Positions 17,264 through 27,960 of a DNA stretch of 64,000 nt are shown here, in pieces. The notes under the pieces are model-generated. The model saw only the letters and a program-made list of their open reading frames with translations. It made no database searches and was not told where the DNA came from. The DNA is from Xestospongia muta (lineage: Eukaryota; Porifera; Demospongiae; Haplosclerida; Petrosiidae), in NCBI GenBank assembly GCA_963693285.1, contig OY848920.1, forward strand, positions 1,428,501 through 1,492,500, given 5' to 3'. Position numbers and translations under genes: made by a program. Positions within the stretch are counted from its first letter, which is position 1. Each line of letters begins with the position of its first letter.

Positions 17264-18637
17264 TTAAATTCTTGAAGCACGTGCGTACAACAGATTGCCA
17301 TCATCTCGAGCATCATACTGGTTTGTTGAATCATCACTTAATACTTGTGTATTACTAACAGACTCTACCAAAAGACTTCTTTGTTCACCTTGTATATTAT
17401 ATACATCATTGCCATTCGCAGTATATTTTCTTATCACCCAGCGAATAAAAGGCATGAAGATAATGTCATAATATATAAAAGTACCAACAATAAGTATAAG
17501 ATAGCCTACTGGCTGAAATGGTTGAGCCTTTTGCCAGTTTGGTAGACTAATTGAAATTGCCCAAATGAATATAGTCCGAATGCTGTCAAGAACAATTCGA
17601 GAAGCAGCATTCCATTTTCGAGTCACAGTCAGACCAGCAAAGTTATACAAGGCAATGCTTAATACCACGCCAATACAAGCAATTAACAAGTGGCTGCTAC
17701 TCAACATCTGGGTAATAGCATCTGCTACATCTTCAAGATGTGTATGAGGAGTGTCTCGCTTAATAATATTTGGGATGTAATAATGCCAGTGTATATAATA
17801 TAATGGTATGTAGATGAAGACCATTATTATAAACCCAAACAAACCTTCCCATCCAACAGCTTTCAGAGGATCAACATTAAACTTTCTTAAGAACTTTTCT
17901 TCAATAATTACTTGAAAAGCAGTCAGAAGTTGGCTTACAATTATAAGTGCATCACCAATAACAGCATGCCATTTCACATCACTATTTGATGTTTTATTAT
18001 GATGCCAATAATCACCACTTCCTACTGTAATTAATCCTATCACAATAGTCACCATACCAATCCATTGACGAATACGTAGTTTAGTCTTTAGAATTAATCT
18101 TGCCAAAACTCCAGTAAAAATAATTACACTGCCACGTAACATTTGAAAACTAGAAGCTGAAGTTAACTGTAGACCTATATAACCTAATGATGTTCCTACT
18201 AGATCACATAGAGCTGGTATGATCCATACTATGGTAGTTGAAGAGGCAGACTCTCGCTTTTCTTCTGGAATACCATTACCACAAGATGTTGTGAAGTAAA
18301 GTGAAGCTTCAAAAGCAAAAAGACATAGCAGTTCTCCTATAAACATCAAGTTAGCTTGATAAAATGGATGATCAAACACATGACTGGCTGTTGGGTTGGT
18401 ACCATTGGCATATATCCTGTCTGCCCATTTAGCAAAGAGTGTGTTAGCTGTTCCAGTGATAAGAAAAACAACAACTATAACTATTGTTAACAGGTCCACT
18501 CTACAATAGGATGGCATACTACACAGCCAAGCGCCTGTACGTGAGTCAACTATGACATCACTGATGGACCAGGACAGACCACGTGATAATGTATCATAAG
18601 TTTCGGACAGCGACTTTGACTCATCATGTGGCGTCAT
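17264..18637 (-). CDS. SLC35F6-like transporter, paralogue B (long N-terminus)
   Basis: An intronless reverse-strand frame of 457 residues, start ATG 18637. An internal ATG at 18517 (MPSYCRVDLL, residue 41) lines up with the starts of the other paralogues, so the first 40 mostly polar residues are either a B-specific extension or not translated. The rest shows the family marks: TANTLFAKWAD, HPFYQANLMFIGE, RKFNVDPLKAVGWEGLFGF, VTRKWNAASRIVLDSIRT. The soluble tail has EQRSLL ([DE]xxxLL sorting type) and an acidic stretch. It is very close in sequence to paralogue C over the C-terminal half, which suggests recent duplication or gene conversion. Fold and family are secure; substrate and the true start are not. 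Confidence 0.87.
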   Translation of the reverse strand: MTPHDESKSLSETYDTLSRGLSWSISDVIVDSRTGAWLCSMPSYCRVDLLTIVIVVVFLITGTANTLFAKWADRIYANGTNPTASHVFDHPFYQANLMFIGELLCLFAFEASLYFTTSCGNGIPEEKRESASSTTIVWIIPALCDLVGTSLGYIGLQLTSASSFQMLRGSVIIFTGVLARLILKTKLRIRQWIGMVTIVIGLITVGSGDYWHHNKTSNSDVKWHAVIGDALIIVSQLLTAFQVIIEEKFLRKFNVDPLKAVGWEGLFGFIIMVFIYIPLYYIHWHYYIPNIIKRDTPHTHLEDVADAITQMLSSSHLLIACIGVVLSIALYNFAGLTVTRKWNAASRIVLDSIRTIFIWAISISLPNWQKAQPFQPVGYLILIVGTFIYYDIIFMPFIRWVIRKYTANGNDVYNIQGEQRSLLVESVSNTQVLSDDSTNQYDARDDGNLLYARASRI

Positions 18638-19416
18638 TTTGATTCAGTTCAGATATAATGTATATGATACAGTCATATAATAATATTCATTGTTCAAAAA
18701 TTTGACTAGCGTTTCAAATTTGGACTTTTTTTAGAGTTAATTATTACCAATACAATAAACGTTGTAACAAAACAAATTATTAGAAATATCGTGTACATAA
18801 ATAAGAGAGTCTGAATAATTAAATTGACAAGAGTCAGAACATACATGTACAACTGAGACTGGTGCATGTATAGTGTATGATGGAAAATATATAAGTTACT
18901 GGTTAAAAGCAGGATTGGACAGTCAAACTCTGTGAGCAAAGGTAGACCACCTTCTGTAGTTGTCTGTTGTTGAAATTCTCTTACAGTTCATAAAGTAAAC
19001 TCAAACTGGTTTGAGGAAACCACAAATTATGTCACACCAATTTAGTTATTATAACCTTATCATGAATGTTTCAATTAGTGCATTCATTGTTCAGTAGACG
19101 ACACATCAGAATTATTACACACCTGATAAAGTCTCATAAGCCTTGCAGCAGCTGTTTGTTTCTGCTTATGTAACATGTCGTAATACACCTTACACTCACT
19201 TTCTAGTTCACATGTCAAGTGTCATGATTGTGTTGCACTAATAAATTAACATGTTCACGCATATTTGTGTTACATACATCTGTATATTATGAATAACAAT
19301 AATGTGTACATGTCTGTGAAATGAGGAGATATGCACAGTGTATTAAATTCTTAAAGCACTATCATATAATTGATTTCCATCATCTCGAGCATCAGACTTT
19401 TTCGTAGAATCATCAT
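18638..19416. other. Intergenic between transporters B and C
   Basis: Spacer holding the promoter side of B and the 3' side of C. A short reverse-strand open frame here lacks family features and was not accepted. No repeat recognised. Confidence 0.5.
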
Positions 19417-20601
19417 TTACTCTTGTGCATTGCTAATAGATTCTACCAAAAGTTGCTTTTGTTCATCTCTTTGTACGTTAACATTAGCAGTACATTTTCT
19501 TATCACCCAACGAATAGAGGGCATGAAGATAATGTCATAATATATAAAAGTACCAACAACAAGTATAAGATATCCTATAGGCTGAAATGCTTGAATCACT
19601 TGCCAGTTTGGTAGATTAATTGAAATTGCCCAAATAAATATAGTTCGAATGCTGTCAAGAACAATTCGAGAAGCAGCATTCCATTTTCGAGTCACAGTCA
19701 GACCAGCAAAGTTATACAAGGCAATGCTTAATACCACGCCAATACAAGCAATTAACAAGTGGCTGCTACTCAACATTTGGGCAACAGCATCATTGATGTC
19801 TTCAAAACGAATAGTGGATTGCTGAATACGGTTATTAGCAATTGGTATATGCCAGTGAATATAGTACAATGGTATAAAGGCTATAAACATTATTATAAAC
19901 CCAAACAAGCCTTCCCAGCCAACAGCTTTCAGAGGATCAACATTAAACTTCTTTAAGAACTTTTCTTCAACAACAAGTTGGAAAGCAGTCAACAACTGAC
20001 TTGTAATTATAAATGCATCACCAATAACAGCATGCCACTTTGTATTATTAATAGATGCTTCATTATGATATAGATAATCACCATATCCTACCATAATCAA
20101 TCCTATCACAATAGTCACCATACCAATCCATTGATGAATGTGCAGTTTAGTTTTTAGAATTAATCTTGCCAAACCTCCAGTAAAAAGAATTACACTGCCA
20201 CGTATCACTTGGAAACTAGAAGCTGAAGTCAACTGTAAACCAATATAGACCATTGAAGTTGCTAAGAGATCACAGACAGCTGGAATAACCCATACTAATG
20301 AAGTTGAATTGGCATATTCTAAATTTTCCTTTGCAATGGGACTATTATTACATTTAGTGAAGTAGAGTAAAGCTTCAAAGGCAAACAAACAAAACATTTC
20401 TCCCATAAACTTCAAGTTAGTTTGATAAAATGGATGATCAAATAAGTGACTCACAGTTGGGTTAGTACCTCTAGCATGTATTAAGTCCGCCCACTTAGCA
20501 AAGAGTGTGTTAGCTGTTCCAGTACTCAAAAAAACAATTACTACAACAAACGTGAACAGTTCCTTTCTCCAAAACACTGGTATACCACATTGAGGAGCCA
20601 T
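19417..20601 (-). CDS. SLC35F6-like transporter, paralogue C
   Basis: Intronless, 394 residues, start ATG 20601 (MAPQCGIPVFWRKELF). It carries the family pattern: TANTLFAKWADL, HPFYQTNLKFMGEMFCLFAFE, SASSFQVIRGSVILFTGGLA, KKFNVDPLKAVGWEGLFGF, VTRKWNAASRIVLDSIRT, then the last helix with YDIIFMPSIRW. Its cytosolic tail has EQKQLL, again a [DE]xxxLL-type motif, and is shorter than in A, B and D. Nearly identical blocks are shared with paralogue B in the region coding the helices around 'ACIGVVLSIALYNFAGL'. It is expected to be a membrane carrier of endolysosomal compartments by family and motif; the substrate is unknown. Confidence 0.88.
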   Translation of the reverse strand: MAPQCGIPVFWRKELFTFVVVIVFLSTGTANTLFAKWADLIHARGTNPTVSHLFDHPFYQTNLKFMGEMFCLFAFEALLYFTKCNNSPIAKENLEYANSTSLVWVIPAVCDLLATSMVYIGLQLTSASSFQVIRGSVILFTGGLARLILKTKLHIHQWIGMVTIVIGLIMVGYGDYLYHNEASINNTKWHAVIGDAFIITSQLLTAFQLVVEEKFLKKFNVDPLKAVGWEGLFGFIIMFIAFIPLYYIHWHIPIANNRIQQSTIRFEDINDAVAQMLSSSHLLIACIGVVLSIALYNFAGLTVTRKWNAASRIVLDSIRTIFIWAISINLPNWQVIQAFQPIGYLILVVGTFIYYDIIFMPSIRWVIRKCTANVNVQRDEQKQLLVESISNAQE

Positions 20602-21366
20602 AGTAGTATCAGTGAAGTCTTTTTATAAGTTACACGTGCTAGATAGTAACAACCCACCCACTATTAAATTGAACTATTTATTAATATGGATATAACCACA
20701 ATAATAAAAATACTGGTGTACACGTGTGTTATCTGCTTTTTATCTATTTCTCAAAAGTAAAAAGGAAATTAATATACAACAAAGACTGAGCATATAATTG
20801 TATATATAGTTTGAGGTGTATGGAGGTATGGTACAGTTGGTTATGTATGTGATATATAGTATATATCTCAATCTATTTGCCTATCTATTATCATGAATAA
20901 TAATTATATACAACTGTCGTGCATTTCTATGAATTGAGATCTGAGTTGACTTAGAAAAGGAAATATTTGTATTTAGGCAGGCTAAACTGACATATTTATA
21001 TCATCCATATCTTATTTATATCTTATTTTAAGTTTTCTCCATAATGTTGTTCCTCTCTGTATTAAATTGTTGTATGTACTCTGTCTTTCTTAGATATAAC
21101 TGACTAGAACATTACTATAACAATTCATTGACTGTACTAGTATTGATAATTGGCTGCTTTAATTGTCAATGCAGAGAGTTAACATAATTATTACATTTGT
21201 CTGGTATTGTATATATAAGAAATTACTATTAAATTTTTCCATCATACAACAATCACTAATATATATGTTTTACAAATAAAAATCACAATCACGTAAAAAG
21301 GATAGAACTGTAACATTAATTAGAAAAATCAATTTGAAGTTTAACATTTTATCACTCTTAGTCATT
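20602..21366. other. Intergenic between transporters C and D
   Basis: AT-rich spacer with promoter of C and 3' side of D. Nothing else recognised. Confidence 0.5.
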
Positions 21367-22650
21367 TTAGATTCTATTTACATGTATAAATAAGGTATGT
21401 TCATCATCATGGTCATCATCATCGACAACAGTTGCAGAATCATCATATATAGCTTGTACTTGATTTTCATTATATGAATGCCCAAGCAATGAATCATGCT
21501 CTCCCTCTTCTTCCTCTACATGATTTCTCCTGTTACATTTTCTCTTTATCCAGTGATAGACAGGCACAAAAAGAATATTGTAATATATAAATGTGCCGAC
21601 AACTAACAAAAAATAACCAGCTGGTTGAAAAGGTTGAAACTTTTGCCAGCCAGGTAGTATCAATGTCATTCCCCAGACAAACATGGTACGTATGCTATCA
21701 AGAACAATACAACTTGTAGCATTCCATTTACTGATAACAGTTAATCCAGAAAAGTTATAGATAGCAATGCTTATTACAACACCAATGGAAGAAATCAATA
21801 TAAACTTATTATTAAACATCATTGAAAATGCATCAGTAGCATCTTCAAAACGAACTTCAACTTGTTGTGAACTACTATTATTCTCATTATAATTAAGTGT
21901 GAAATGCCAGGGAATGTAATACATCGGTATAAAGGCAAGAAACATTATCACAAACCCAAACAAACCTTCCCAACCAACAGCTTTAAGTGGATCAACGTTA
22001 AACTTCTTTAAAAACTTTTCTTCAACAACTGATTGAATAGCTGTTAGGAATTGACTTACAATGATAAATGCATCACCAATAACAGCATGCCATTTCTTAC
22101 CATGATTAGAGGTATGAGACTGATGCAAGACATAATCACCACAACCTACAATAACTAACCCAGTCACAATGGTTAACATACCAATCCAGTGATGAACGTA
22201 TAGTTTAGTCTTCAGGAATAATACAGACAAAAATCCTGTGAACAGAATAACACTCCCACGTATCATTTGAAAACTAGCAGCTGATGTTAACTGTAAACCA
22301 ATATAAATCAAAGAACTGCTTACAAGATCACACGTTGCTGGAATGAGCCATACTATAGAAGTTGACTTTGCAGACTCTTGTCTTTCCTCTGGGAAGAGAT
22401 TGCCACTGCATTTAATAAAGCAGAATATAGCTTCAAAAGCAAATAGACAAAACATTTCACCCATAAACATCAAATTGGTTTGGAAGAATGGATGATAAAA
22501 CAAATGGCTGACAGTTGGATTGGTTCCATTAGCATACAGTAGATCAGTCCATTTGGCAAAGAGTGTGTTAGCTGTCCCAGTAGTTAGAAATACAAAAACA
22601 ATTGCTAGCTTAAACAGCACTTGACTCGGATTTAAACCAAATAATGGCAT
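21367..22650 (-). CDS. SLC35F6-like transporter, paralogue D
   Basis: Intronless, 427 residues, start ATG 22650 (MPLFGLNPSQVLFKLAI). It shows the same multi-helix carrier fold and marks (TANTLFAKWTDL, HPFFQTNLMFMGEMF, KKFNVDPLKAVGWEGLFGF). It is more diverged from B and C around the late helices, for example VISKWNATSCIVLDSIRT. The long C-terminal tail is strongly acidic (EEEEGEHDSLLG and a run of Asp/His) and contains EHDSLL, the [DE]xxxLL-type motif shared with A-C. It is divergently arranged with paralogue E, and only 375 bp separate their start codons, so the two may share a promoter region. Confidence 0.88.
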   Translation of the reverse strand: MPLFGLNPSQVLFKLAIVFVFLTTGTANTLFAKWTDLLYANGTNPTVSHLFYHPFFQTNLMFMGEMFCLFAFEAIFCFIKCSGNLFPEERQESAKSTSIVWLIPATCDLVSSSLIYIGLQLTSAASFQMIRGSVILFTGFLSVLFLKTKLYVHHWIGMLTIVTGLVIVGCGDYVLHQSHTSNHGKKWHAVIGDAFIIVSQFLTAIQSVVEEKFLKKFNVDPLKAVGWEGLFGFVIMFLAFIPMYYIPWHFTLNYNENNSSSQQVEVRFEDATDAFSMMFNNKFILISSIGVVISIAIYNFSGLTVISKWNATSCIVLDSIRTMFVWGMTLILPGWQKFQPFQPAGYFLLVVGTFIYYNILFVPVYHWIKRKCNRRNHVEEEEGEHDSLLGHSYNENQVQAIYDDSATVVDDDDHDDEHTLFIHVNRI

Positions 22651-23025
22651 AATGCAGAGCTTCAGAATTGAAGATAAATCAGCTTCTCCTGGCCATTCAG
22701 ATTTGAAGGATTTTTAATAACTGTTAATATAACTAGCTGGTGACTTCAAGGTTAGTTTTTATAACCTGATCCTGAGTTCTACATTGGATGAGACATTGCT
22801 GTCTATAACAACTGTTGTATTCTAGTCACACAATGTATTAAAAAAACATGATATCATAGCATTAACAGAATTGTTCTTTCAGTATGACCATACATAGAAA
22901 TGGTATTATAGCTCAGTAGCTACTGGAACAATCACTGTGTATACCCTGCATGCAATTACTAGCAAAGTCAGAAACAGGTAACAGTATACAGCTATATCAA
23001 CCCAATCTTAATATCTAGGAGAAAA
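22651..23025. promoter_or_regulatory. Divergent intergenic region between transporters D and E
   Basis: A 375-bp gap between two diverging start codons (D reverse at 22650, E forward at 23026). A bidirectional promoter is inferred from geometry only; no specific element was identified. Confidence 0.4.
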
Positions 23026-24252
23026 ATGCCAGAAAGAAACTTTCACATTTCAAAGTCATTTGTGTTTCATGTGATCATTGCTGTTGTGTTGGTAACTTCA
23101 GGAACAGTTAACACTGTCTTTGCAAAGTTGACTGATTCCAAACGAGCTAAAGGTACAAATCCAGAAGATGAACATAGTTATGATCATCCATTCTTTCAAG
23201 TAAGTCAGATGTTTTTAGGTGAACTACTGTGCTTGATTGCTTTTGAAATGCTTAAGTATTTTAAAATAAAGCAGCCTCAATTAGAAGAAGACGAAGGAGA
23301 ACAAAGAATTCCTCCTCCTTCTCCATTAAATTTTATTTGGATTTTTCCAGCAATATGTGACTTTACATCAACATCATTGTTATATTTTGGTCTGACATGG
23401 ACATTTGCTTCTAGTTTTCAAATGCTTCGCGGTAGTGTCATTATTTTCACTGGCTTGTTGTCTGTAGCATTTCTCAAAACAAAATTGTACATTCATCATT
23501 AGATTGGTATAGGGTTTATAGTATTGGGCCTTGTACTTGTAGGAATTGGAGATTATATCTACGGTAAAGTTTATGATGTGGATATTCGTGAAAATTACTT
23601 ATTAGCTAGTGACCTTTTAATTATTATGTCACAAATTGTTACTGCAATTCAGATGATTATTGAGGAGAAGTTACTTAAAAAGTATAAAGTCCCACCTCTT
23701 CAAGCTGTCGGCTGGGAAGGTCTATTTGGTTTTGTTATTGTTTGTTTGCTTCTTTTACCAATGTACCTCATACCTTGGCATGTATCATTCTCTGATGTTT
23801 CACAAACGCAGCCTCGATTTGAAGATATTGCTGATGCTAATACTATGATTGGAAACAATTTGTCTATTTTAGTGTGTTCATTAGTTGTTGTGGTAAGTAT
23901 AGCAGTGTTTAATTTTGCTGGATTAACTGTCACTATCACTTGGAATGCCACAACACGTATGGTTCTAGATAATGCACGAACTGTTTCTATATGGATTGTT
24001 TCTTTAATCTTTAAATGGGAAAAGGCACAACCACTACAACCCATTGGATACATTTTACTTCTTATGGGAATTTTAATTTATTATGACATCATTATTTGTC
24101 CTATATTACGATGGATGCTGAGATATGTCCAAAAGCCTCATTCACAGCAGATTTATAACAGCCAAAACAACTCTGACACTGGTGCAGATGTATCTGCCAT
24201 ATCAACAGATGATACTGATGCTTATACTGGGTTTCCTCGTGTTAACATGTGA
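23026..24252 (+). pseudogene. SLC35F6-like transporter, paralogue E, one in-frame TAG
   Basis: A 409-codon forward frame (MPERNFHISKSFVFHVI to a TGA at 24250-24252) that is open throughout except for TAG at 23500-23502. The paralogues have Trp there (HHWIG), so this is a single TGG to TAG change with no shift of frame. Upstream and downstream parts keep the family pattern: VNTVFAKLTDS, HPFFQVSQMFLGELLCL, VGWEGLFGFVI, TITWNATTRMVLDNART. It lacks the [DE]xxxLL motif seen in the tails of A-D. It could be a young pseudogene, an allele carried in the sequenced individual, a base-call error, or (speculatively) a site where A-to-I editing of UAG would read as Trp. Otherwise it looks intact. Confidence 0.8.
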
Positions 24253-24444
24253 TCCATTGGTATGATATATGTAGCTCTATGAAATTGTGCTTTTACACAA
24301 GTATATATATATATATATAATTAAATATTCATAATTATATTATGGTTTTCTTCATTGTAATGTCTTTTTGTTTTCAAATAGAAATAAATTTATTCAGTTG
24401 TTCAATCAAGTGTTAATTGGTCAGAGTTATTCTGCCCAAAGTTA

Positions 24445-24489
<45 letters not shown>

Positions 24490-24963
24490 GCTTCATAATT
24501 GGTTATTCTAACATGAGAGGGAGGAGTCTATAACTGCTATACATTTGGCATACTGTCTATATGTTAGGTAAGTTATCTAAGGCCCAAAATCATGTTTTGG
24601 TGTATCAGACAAATATGTTCTTAATAAGAGAAAATCTATGGAATGATTTGTGACTTATTCTTTGCTCTTATTATTGATGTATAAATTAAACTGATGGATA
24701 TCATTTGTTGTCTGGATACCTGTCTTTTTGCTTACAAAGAGATGTTTGGTCTAGACTATGCAATGACACCACTTTTACAAGCCAACCTATACCTTTTGAA
24801 GTAAAAACTCTCTAACTGTTGTATATATAAATGTTTTAGAATGTAATGCTTAGATAGCAGCTTTGATTTCAAGTTTATAGCAGCTAGTAATTTTAGTATA
24901 GCACTGCAGCAATCATAAAGTTAATATTACAATCCCATCTATCTTCCTTGCAGAGATTATATC
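24253..24963. other. Intergenic with microsatellites
   Basis: Contains a short TA run near 24301-24320 and the CA run at 24445-24486. The right end includes the likely 5' UTR intron acceptor of the CARD gene ('ccttgcag', 24947-24954) just before its ATG. Confidence 0.6.
24445..24486. repeat. (AC)n microsatellite
   Basis: About 20 uninterrupted AC units in the spacer between transporter E and the first CARD gene. Confidence 0.95.
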
Positions 24964-26377
24964 ATGACTAGTATCCTACATGCTTGTAGAGCAGAGCTAA
25001 TTCAATATCTCAATGTACCCAATCTGAAACCACACCTTCTCTCTATTAATTTACTCACATATGACCAGTACCAGCAGCTAGGACTGTATGAAACACAACT
25101 TACTGACAAAGCACAAGTTGAAAAGCTTCTTGACATGATAGTTCGTAAAGGACCAAAACATGAAGAATTATTTATAAGAGGACTACAGAAGGCAACTGAA
25201 AAAGGAGAAGATGTACATTTGGGACATGTAGATTTGTTAGATATCCTGACAGAGGAATTAAGAAGGAGAACAGTGCCAGTACAATGTGCCATGTTGCCAC
25301 CTGTTGAAGAATCAGGACACCAAGGTATTTTTATTATTATATCACAAGCTGAACCAATAAATATCAATGTTCTAATTTATTAAATATAACAATGGTGGTT
25401 ACCATTTGACTGTATTCAGTTGGAATCGTGTTTAGTCATTTCTCATCTTTAGATAGTGACATAGTTTCATGTTCTGATGGAGCTCTTGTAAATGAATCAT
25501 CTCCTAATTCCTCAGGATCATACAAAGGTATGAACATAAGTGACTAAAAGTGTTATTAAAATATTAATATTTCATTATGTGGAAGCTGATTATCAGGGGT
25601 ATACACATCCTAAAAAACCATGAGTAGGATATAAAACTGCTTTCTGAACTGTTTACTATCATCACTATATCACAGTTTAGAGCTTCTGGTTATATTTAGT
25701 GTATTCCTTATTTGGTATATTCTATTTATAGATTCTATTTTTAGATTTGTTGCTTTGTTATATAAGTAGACTTTCTTCTAGTTGTTTCTTTAGTGTTTTA
25801 CCTTATAGCAGTTAAAGAATATAAATAAAAATAAATAAAAATATTTCCATATTAACTGATATTACTCTATGCAGATGTTGATGTTCCTAAGCTACGATGT
25901 GCTATTATAAAAGTTCTTACAAGCCACTATGCTTCACTACGTGATTTGATTTTAAGTACGAGTTGTCTAGAAACATTAGCTAGTGAGATGTACACAGCTG
26001 GTCTCATTAACAGAGAAGTCCAAAGGTCACCTTCTTTTGATGGTATCATCGGTGAATTTAAAGCAGCAGTCGAATTTATGAGAAGAGGCCCTGAACTAGA
26101 GGAGCACTGCGTAAAATGTCTTTCAGTTTTTAATGAGCTAGGAGGAAGTTTTGCTGTAGCTAGTAGAGCCCTTCAAGAGGACTGGATTAATATTGGTAAA
26201 ACTAAGTGTGGACTAAAACTTAAACTAACCAATTAATTTTTATAGCATAATATTGTTTTATATTTCAGATTTATTTTTTAGTAATTAGTACAAATTTTTA
26301 CAGAAATTATTATTAAAGATGAACAGCTTACTGTAACAATCACTGATCATATTACCACCGATAAGGATACATCATGA
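24964..26377 (+). CDS. CARD plus second death-fold domain, small adaptor-like protein
   Basis: Exons 24964-25324, 25453-25527, 25875-26195 and probably 26304-26377 (phases 1, 1, 1), about 276 residues. If the last intron is not removed, the frame stops at 26236 instead; I prefer splicing because it gives an 'EDW..I.EIIIKDEQ' ending like the domain ending at 48225. Residues 1-110 form a CARD (RAELIQYLNVPNLKPHLLS, then LLDMIVRKGPKHEELF) almost identical to the one at 29096. After a short Ser-rich linker, residues 145-250 form a second death-fold, CARD-like helical bundle (LETLASEMYTAGLINREV). Two protein-interaction domains and no enzyme suggest a bridging adaptor. The acceptor seven bases before ATG suggests an upstream non-coding exon. 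Confidence 0.82.
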
Positions 26378-26859
26378 TGTTTATAGAAATTTTTATGTCC
26401 TATACCATCATTTACAGTGGATATTGAAACACATCTGTAAGTGACACTTGCAGCAGATTCAAATACTCAAGATAAATCTGACACTAGTGTGAGTGTAGCT
26501 GGATTTAGAATCAACACAACTGCATCTTATTCAGCAGTAACTCTTGTGTACCACAGATTTCAGTGCTGCAGGCACAAGAAAATATCTAAGGACTGACCTG
26601 ATTCGTTCCAGACGTTGCTAAGTACGTAACTGGGAACGTTTTACTTAATTAATATATACCTCTGAGAATTTGTGTTCTCGGTAATTTTATTATAGTCACT
26701 AGTCAGGTGAGGGTGGGTTCTGTGGTTAGACCATGTGATTTATTAATTCTACATCGATGATATGAGCACATCGTTGGGCTAATTCTCGTTTCTAGATCTT
26801 ACTATTAGTCCTTTCACCTTGCATGTAAGATCTACAACTGTTTCTTTGAAGATGAAATA
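26378..26859. other. Intergenic, nothing clearly recognised
   Basis: Spacer between the CARD adaptor gene and the GTPase gene. It has somewhat less skewed base content than its surroundings, but no frame or splice chain was accepted. Confidence 0.45.
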
Positions 26860-27960
26860 ATGGCTACTGCTAACGTGCCAGTGTGTGGGGAGGAAACTGA
26901 AGATGTGTTTTTGGTACCAGCTGATGATGAATACACATCAGAAGTAGAGTCATGCGATTCATATTGCGGGTCATTTTCAGAAAGTGGAATTTTTAGTAGT
27001 TCCCCAGTCTTGAGATACTCACCTGCAGAGTCAATATTTACAATAGATAGCAGAACAAAACGTGCAGCACGTTCGACAATGAAGAATCTTGAAGATAAAG
27101 ATGAATCGATTTCTATTCTTTTTGTTGGTAAACAAGGAGTTGGGAAGTCTTCGTTAATAAACGGACTTATTGGCAGAGAAGTAGCTACTGAGGGTGCTGA
27201 TCCTTATAGTGTTACAAAATTTTTAGAAAAGCCATACGAACGAGAGCATGTAAAAACTCGTGGTAGACGAATACAAGTTACTGTGTGGGATACTCATGGA
27301 CTGGATGGGTCTCGAAAAGATAAGGAAAACATTCGTCATCTACAGGAAATATTTCCTGATATTGATCTTCTTGTTTATTGTATTAGTGTAGTTGGCGGTA
27401 GACTTGATGAAAGAACATTAAGGAAGTTTGCAACAACAAATCAAGAGATTTGGCAGTATGCAGTTATCGCTCTCACTTATGCTAACAATATCACAGAAAC
27501 AGCAACTTGCAAGACTGAAGAAGAGACGAAACAGCATTTCGAAAAAATAGTGAAATTTTGGGCAAGTGCTATTGGAACTTGTCTTCAAAAGTCCGGAATA
27601 CCTCTTGATGTCATAGACACCATTCCTGTGGTACCTACAGGTTATCATCGTAAGACAATTAGTATCACGAACCCCTTGAGTCTCCCTACTTGTAGCAACT
27701 GGCTGAAAATATTTTGGTACCAATGCCTTAACAGATGTAAAAAAAGTGCCCGACATGCACTTGTGCAACAAAATAAAGAACGTTTCAAAAGTTGTGTTAG
27801 TACTGATGAAGATCTCCCCATTGATGAACAGCCTATTTCTTTAATACTAGGGGAAGAAGAGCACTGCTATAATGCTACTGGTAATGAAATATCTATCAAA
27901 GAAATGATAATGAAGTGGATTGCAAAAATTATCGAATTCTTAAAAAAGGATATAGAATAA
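26860..27960 (+). CDS. AIG1/GIMAP-like GTPase
   Basis: A single-exon gene of 366 residues. Residues 1-80 are an acidic, Ser-rich leader of no known domain. A P-loop GTPase domain begins near 85 with SILFVGKQGVGKSSLINGL (G1, GKQGVGKSS at 90-98), followed by a possible switch I Thr near 119, G3 WDTHG (143-147), and ALTYAN near 204-209 in the G4 position. The AIG1 family normally has a different G4 and a conserved box after G3; here 'DERTLRKF' lies in the corresponding place, so family assignment is good but not exact. The C-terminus has a basic helical part (RCKKSARHALVQQNKERFK) and ends in IIEFLKKDIE. AIG1/GIMAP proteins are septin/dynamin-related GTPases, many acting in defence. It sits between two CARD genes. 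Confidence 0.82.
   Translation: MATANVPVCGEETEDVFLVPADDEYTSEVESCDSYCGSFSESGIFSSSPVLRYSPAESIFTIDSRTKRAARSTMKNLEDKDESISILFVGKQGVGKSSLINGLIGREVATEGADPYSVTKFLEKPYEREHVKTRGRRIQVTVWDTHGLDGSRKDKENIRHLQEIFPDIDLLVYCISVVGGRLDERTLRKFATTNQEIWQYAVIALTYANNITETATCKTEEETKQHFEKIVKFWASAIGTCLQKSGIPLDVIDTIPVVPTGYHRKTISITNPLSLPTCSNWLKIFWYQCLNRCKKSARHALVQQNKERFKSCVSTDEDLPIDEQPISLILGEEEHCYNATGNEISIKEMIMKWIAKIIEFLKKDIE

Noticed and set aside
18706..18939. 77-codon reverse frame with hydrophobic residues upstream of transporter B
   Set aside because: No similarity to the transporters, no splice link to B, and base composition like the surrounding spacer.
22890..22970. tRNA-like stretch ('ttatagctcagtagctac')
   Set aside because: It resembles a D-arm by chance; no matching acceptor stem, anticodon arm or T-arm could be folded.
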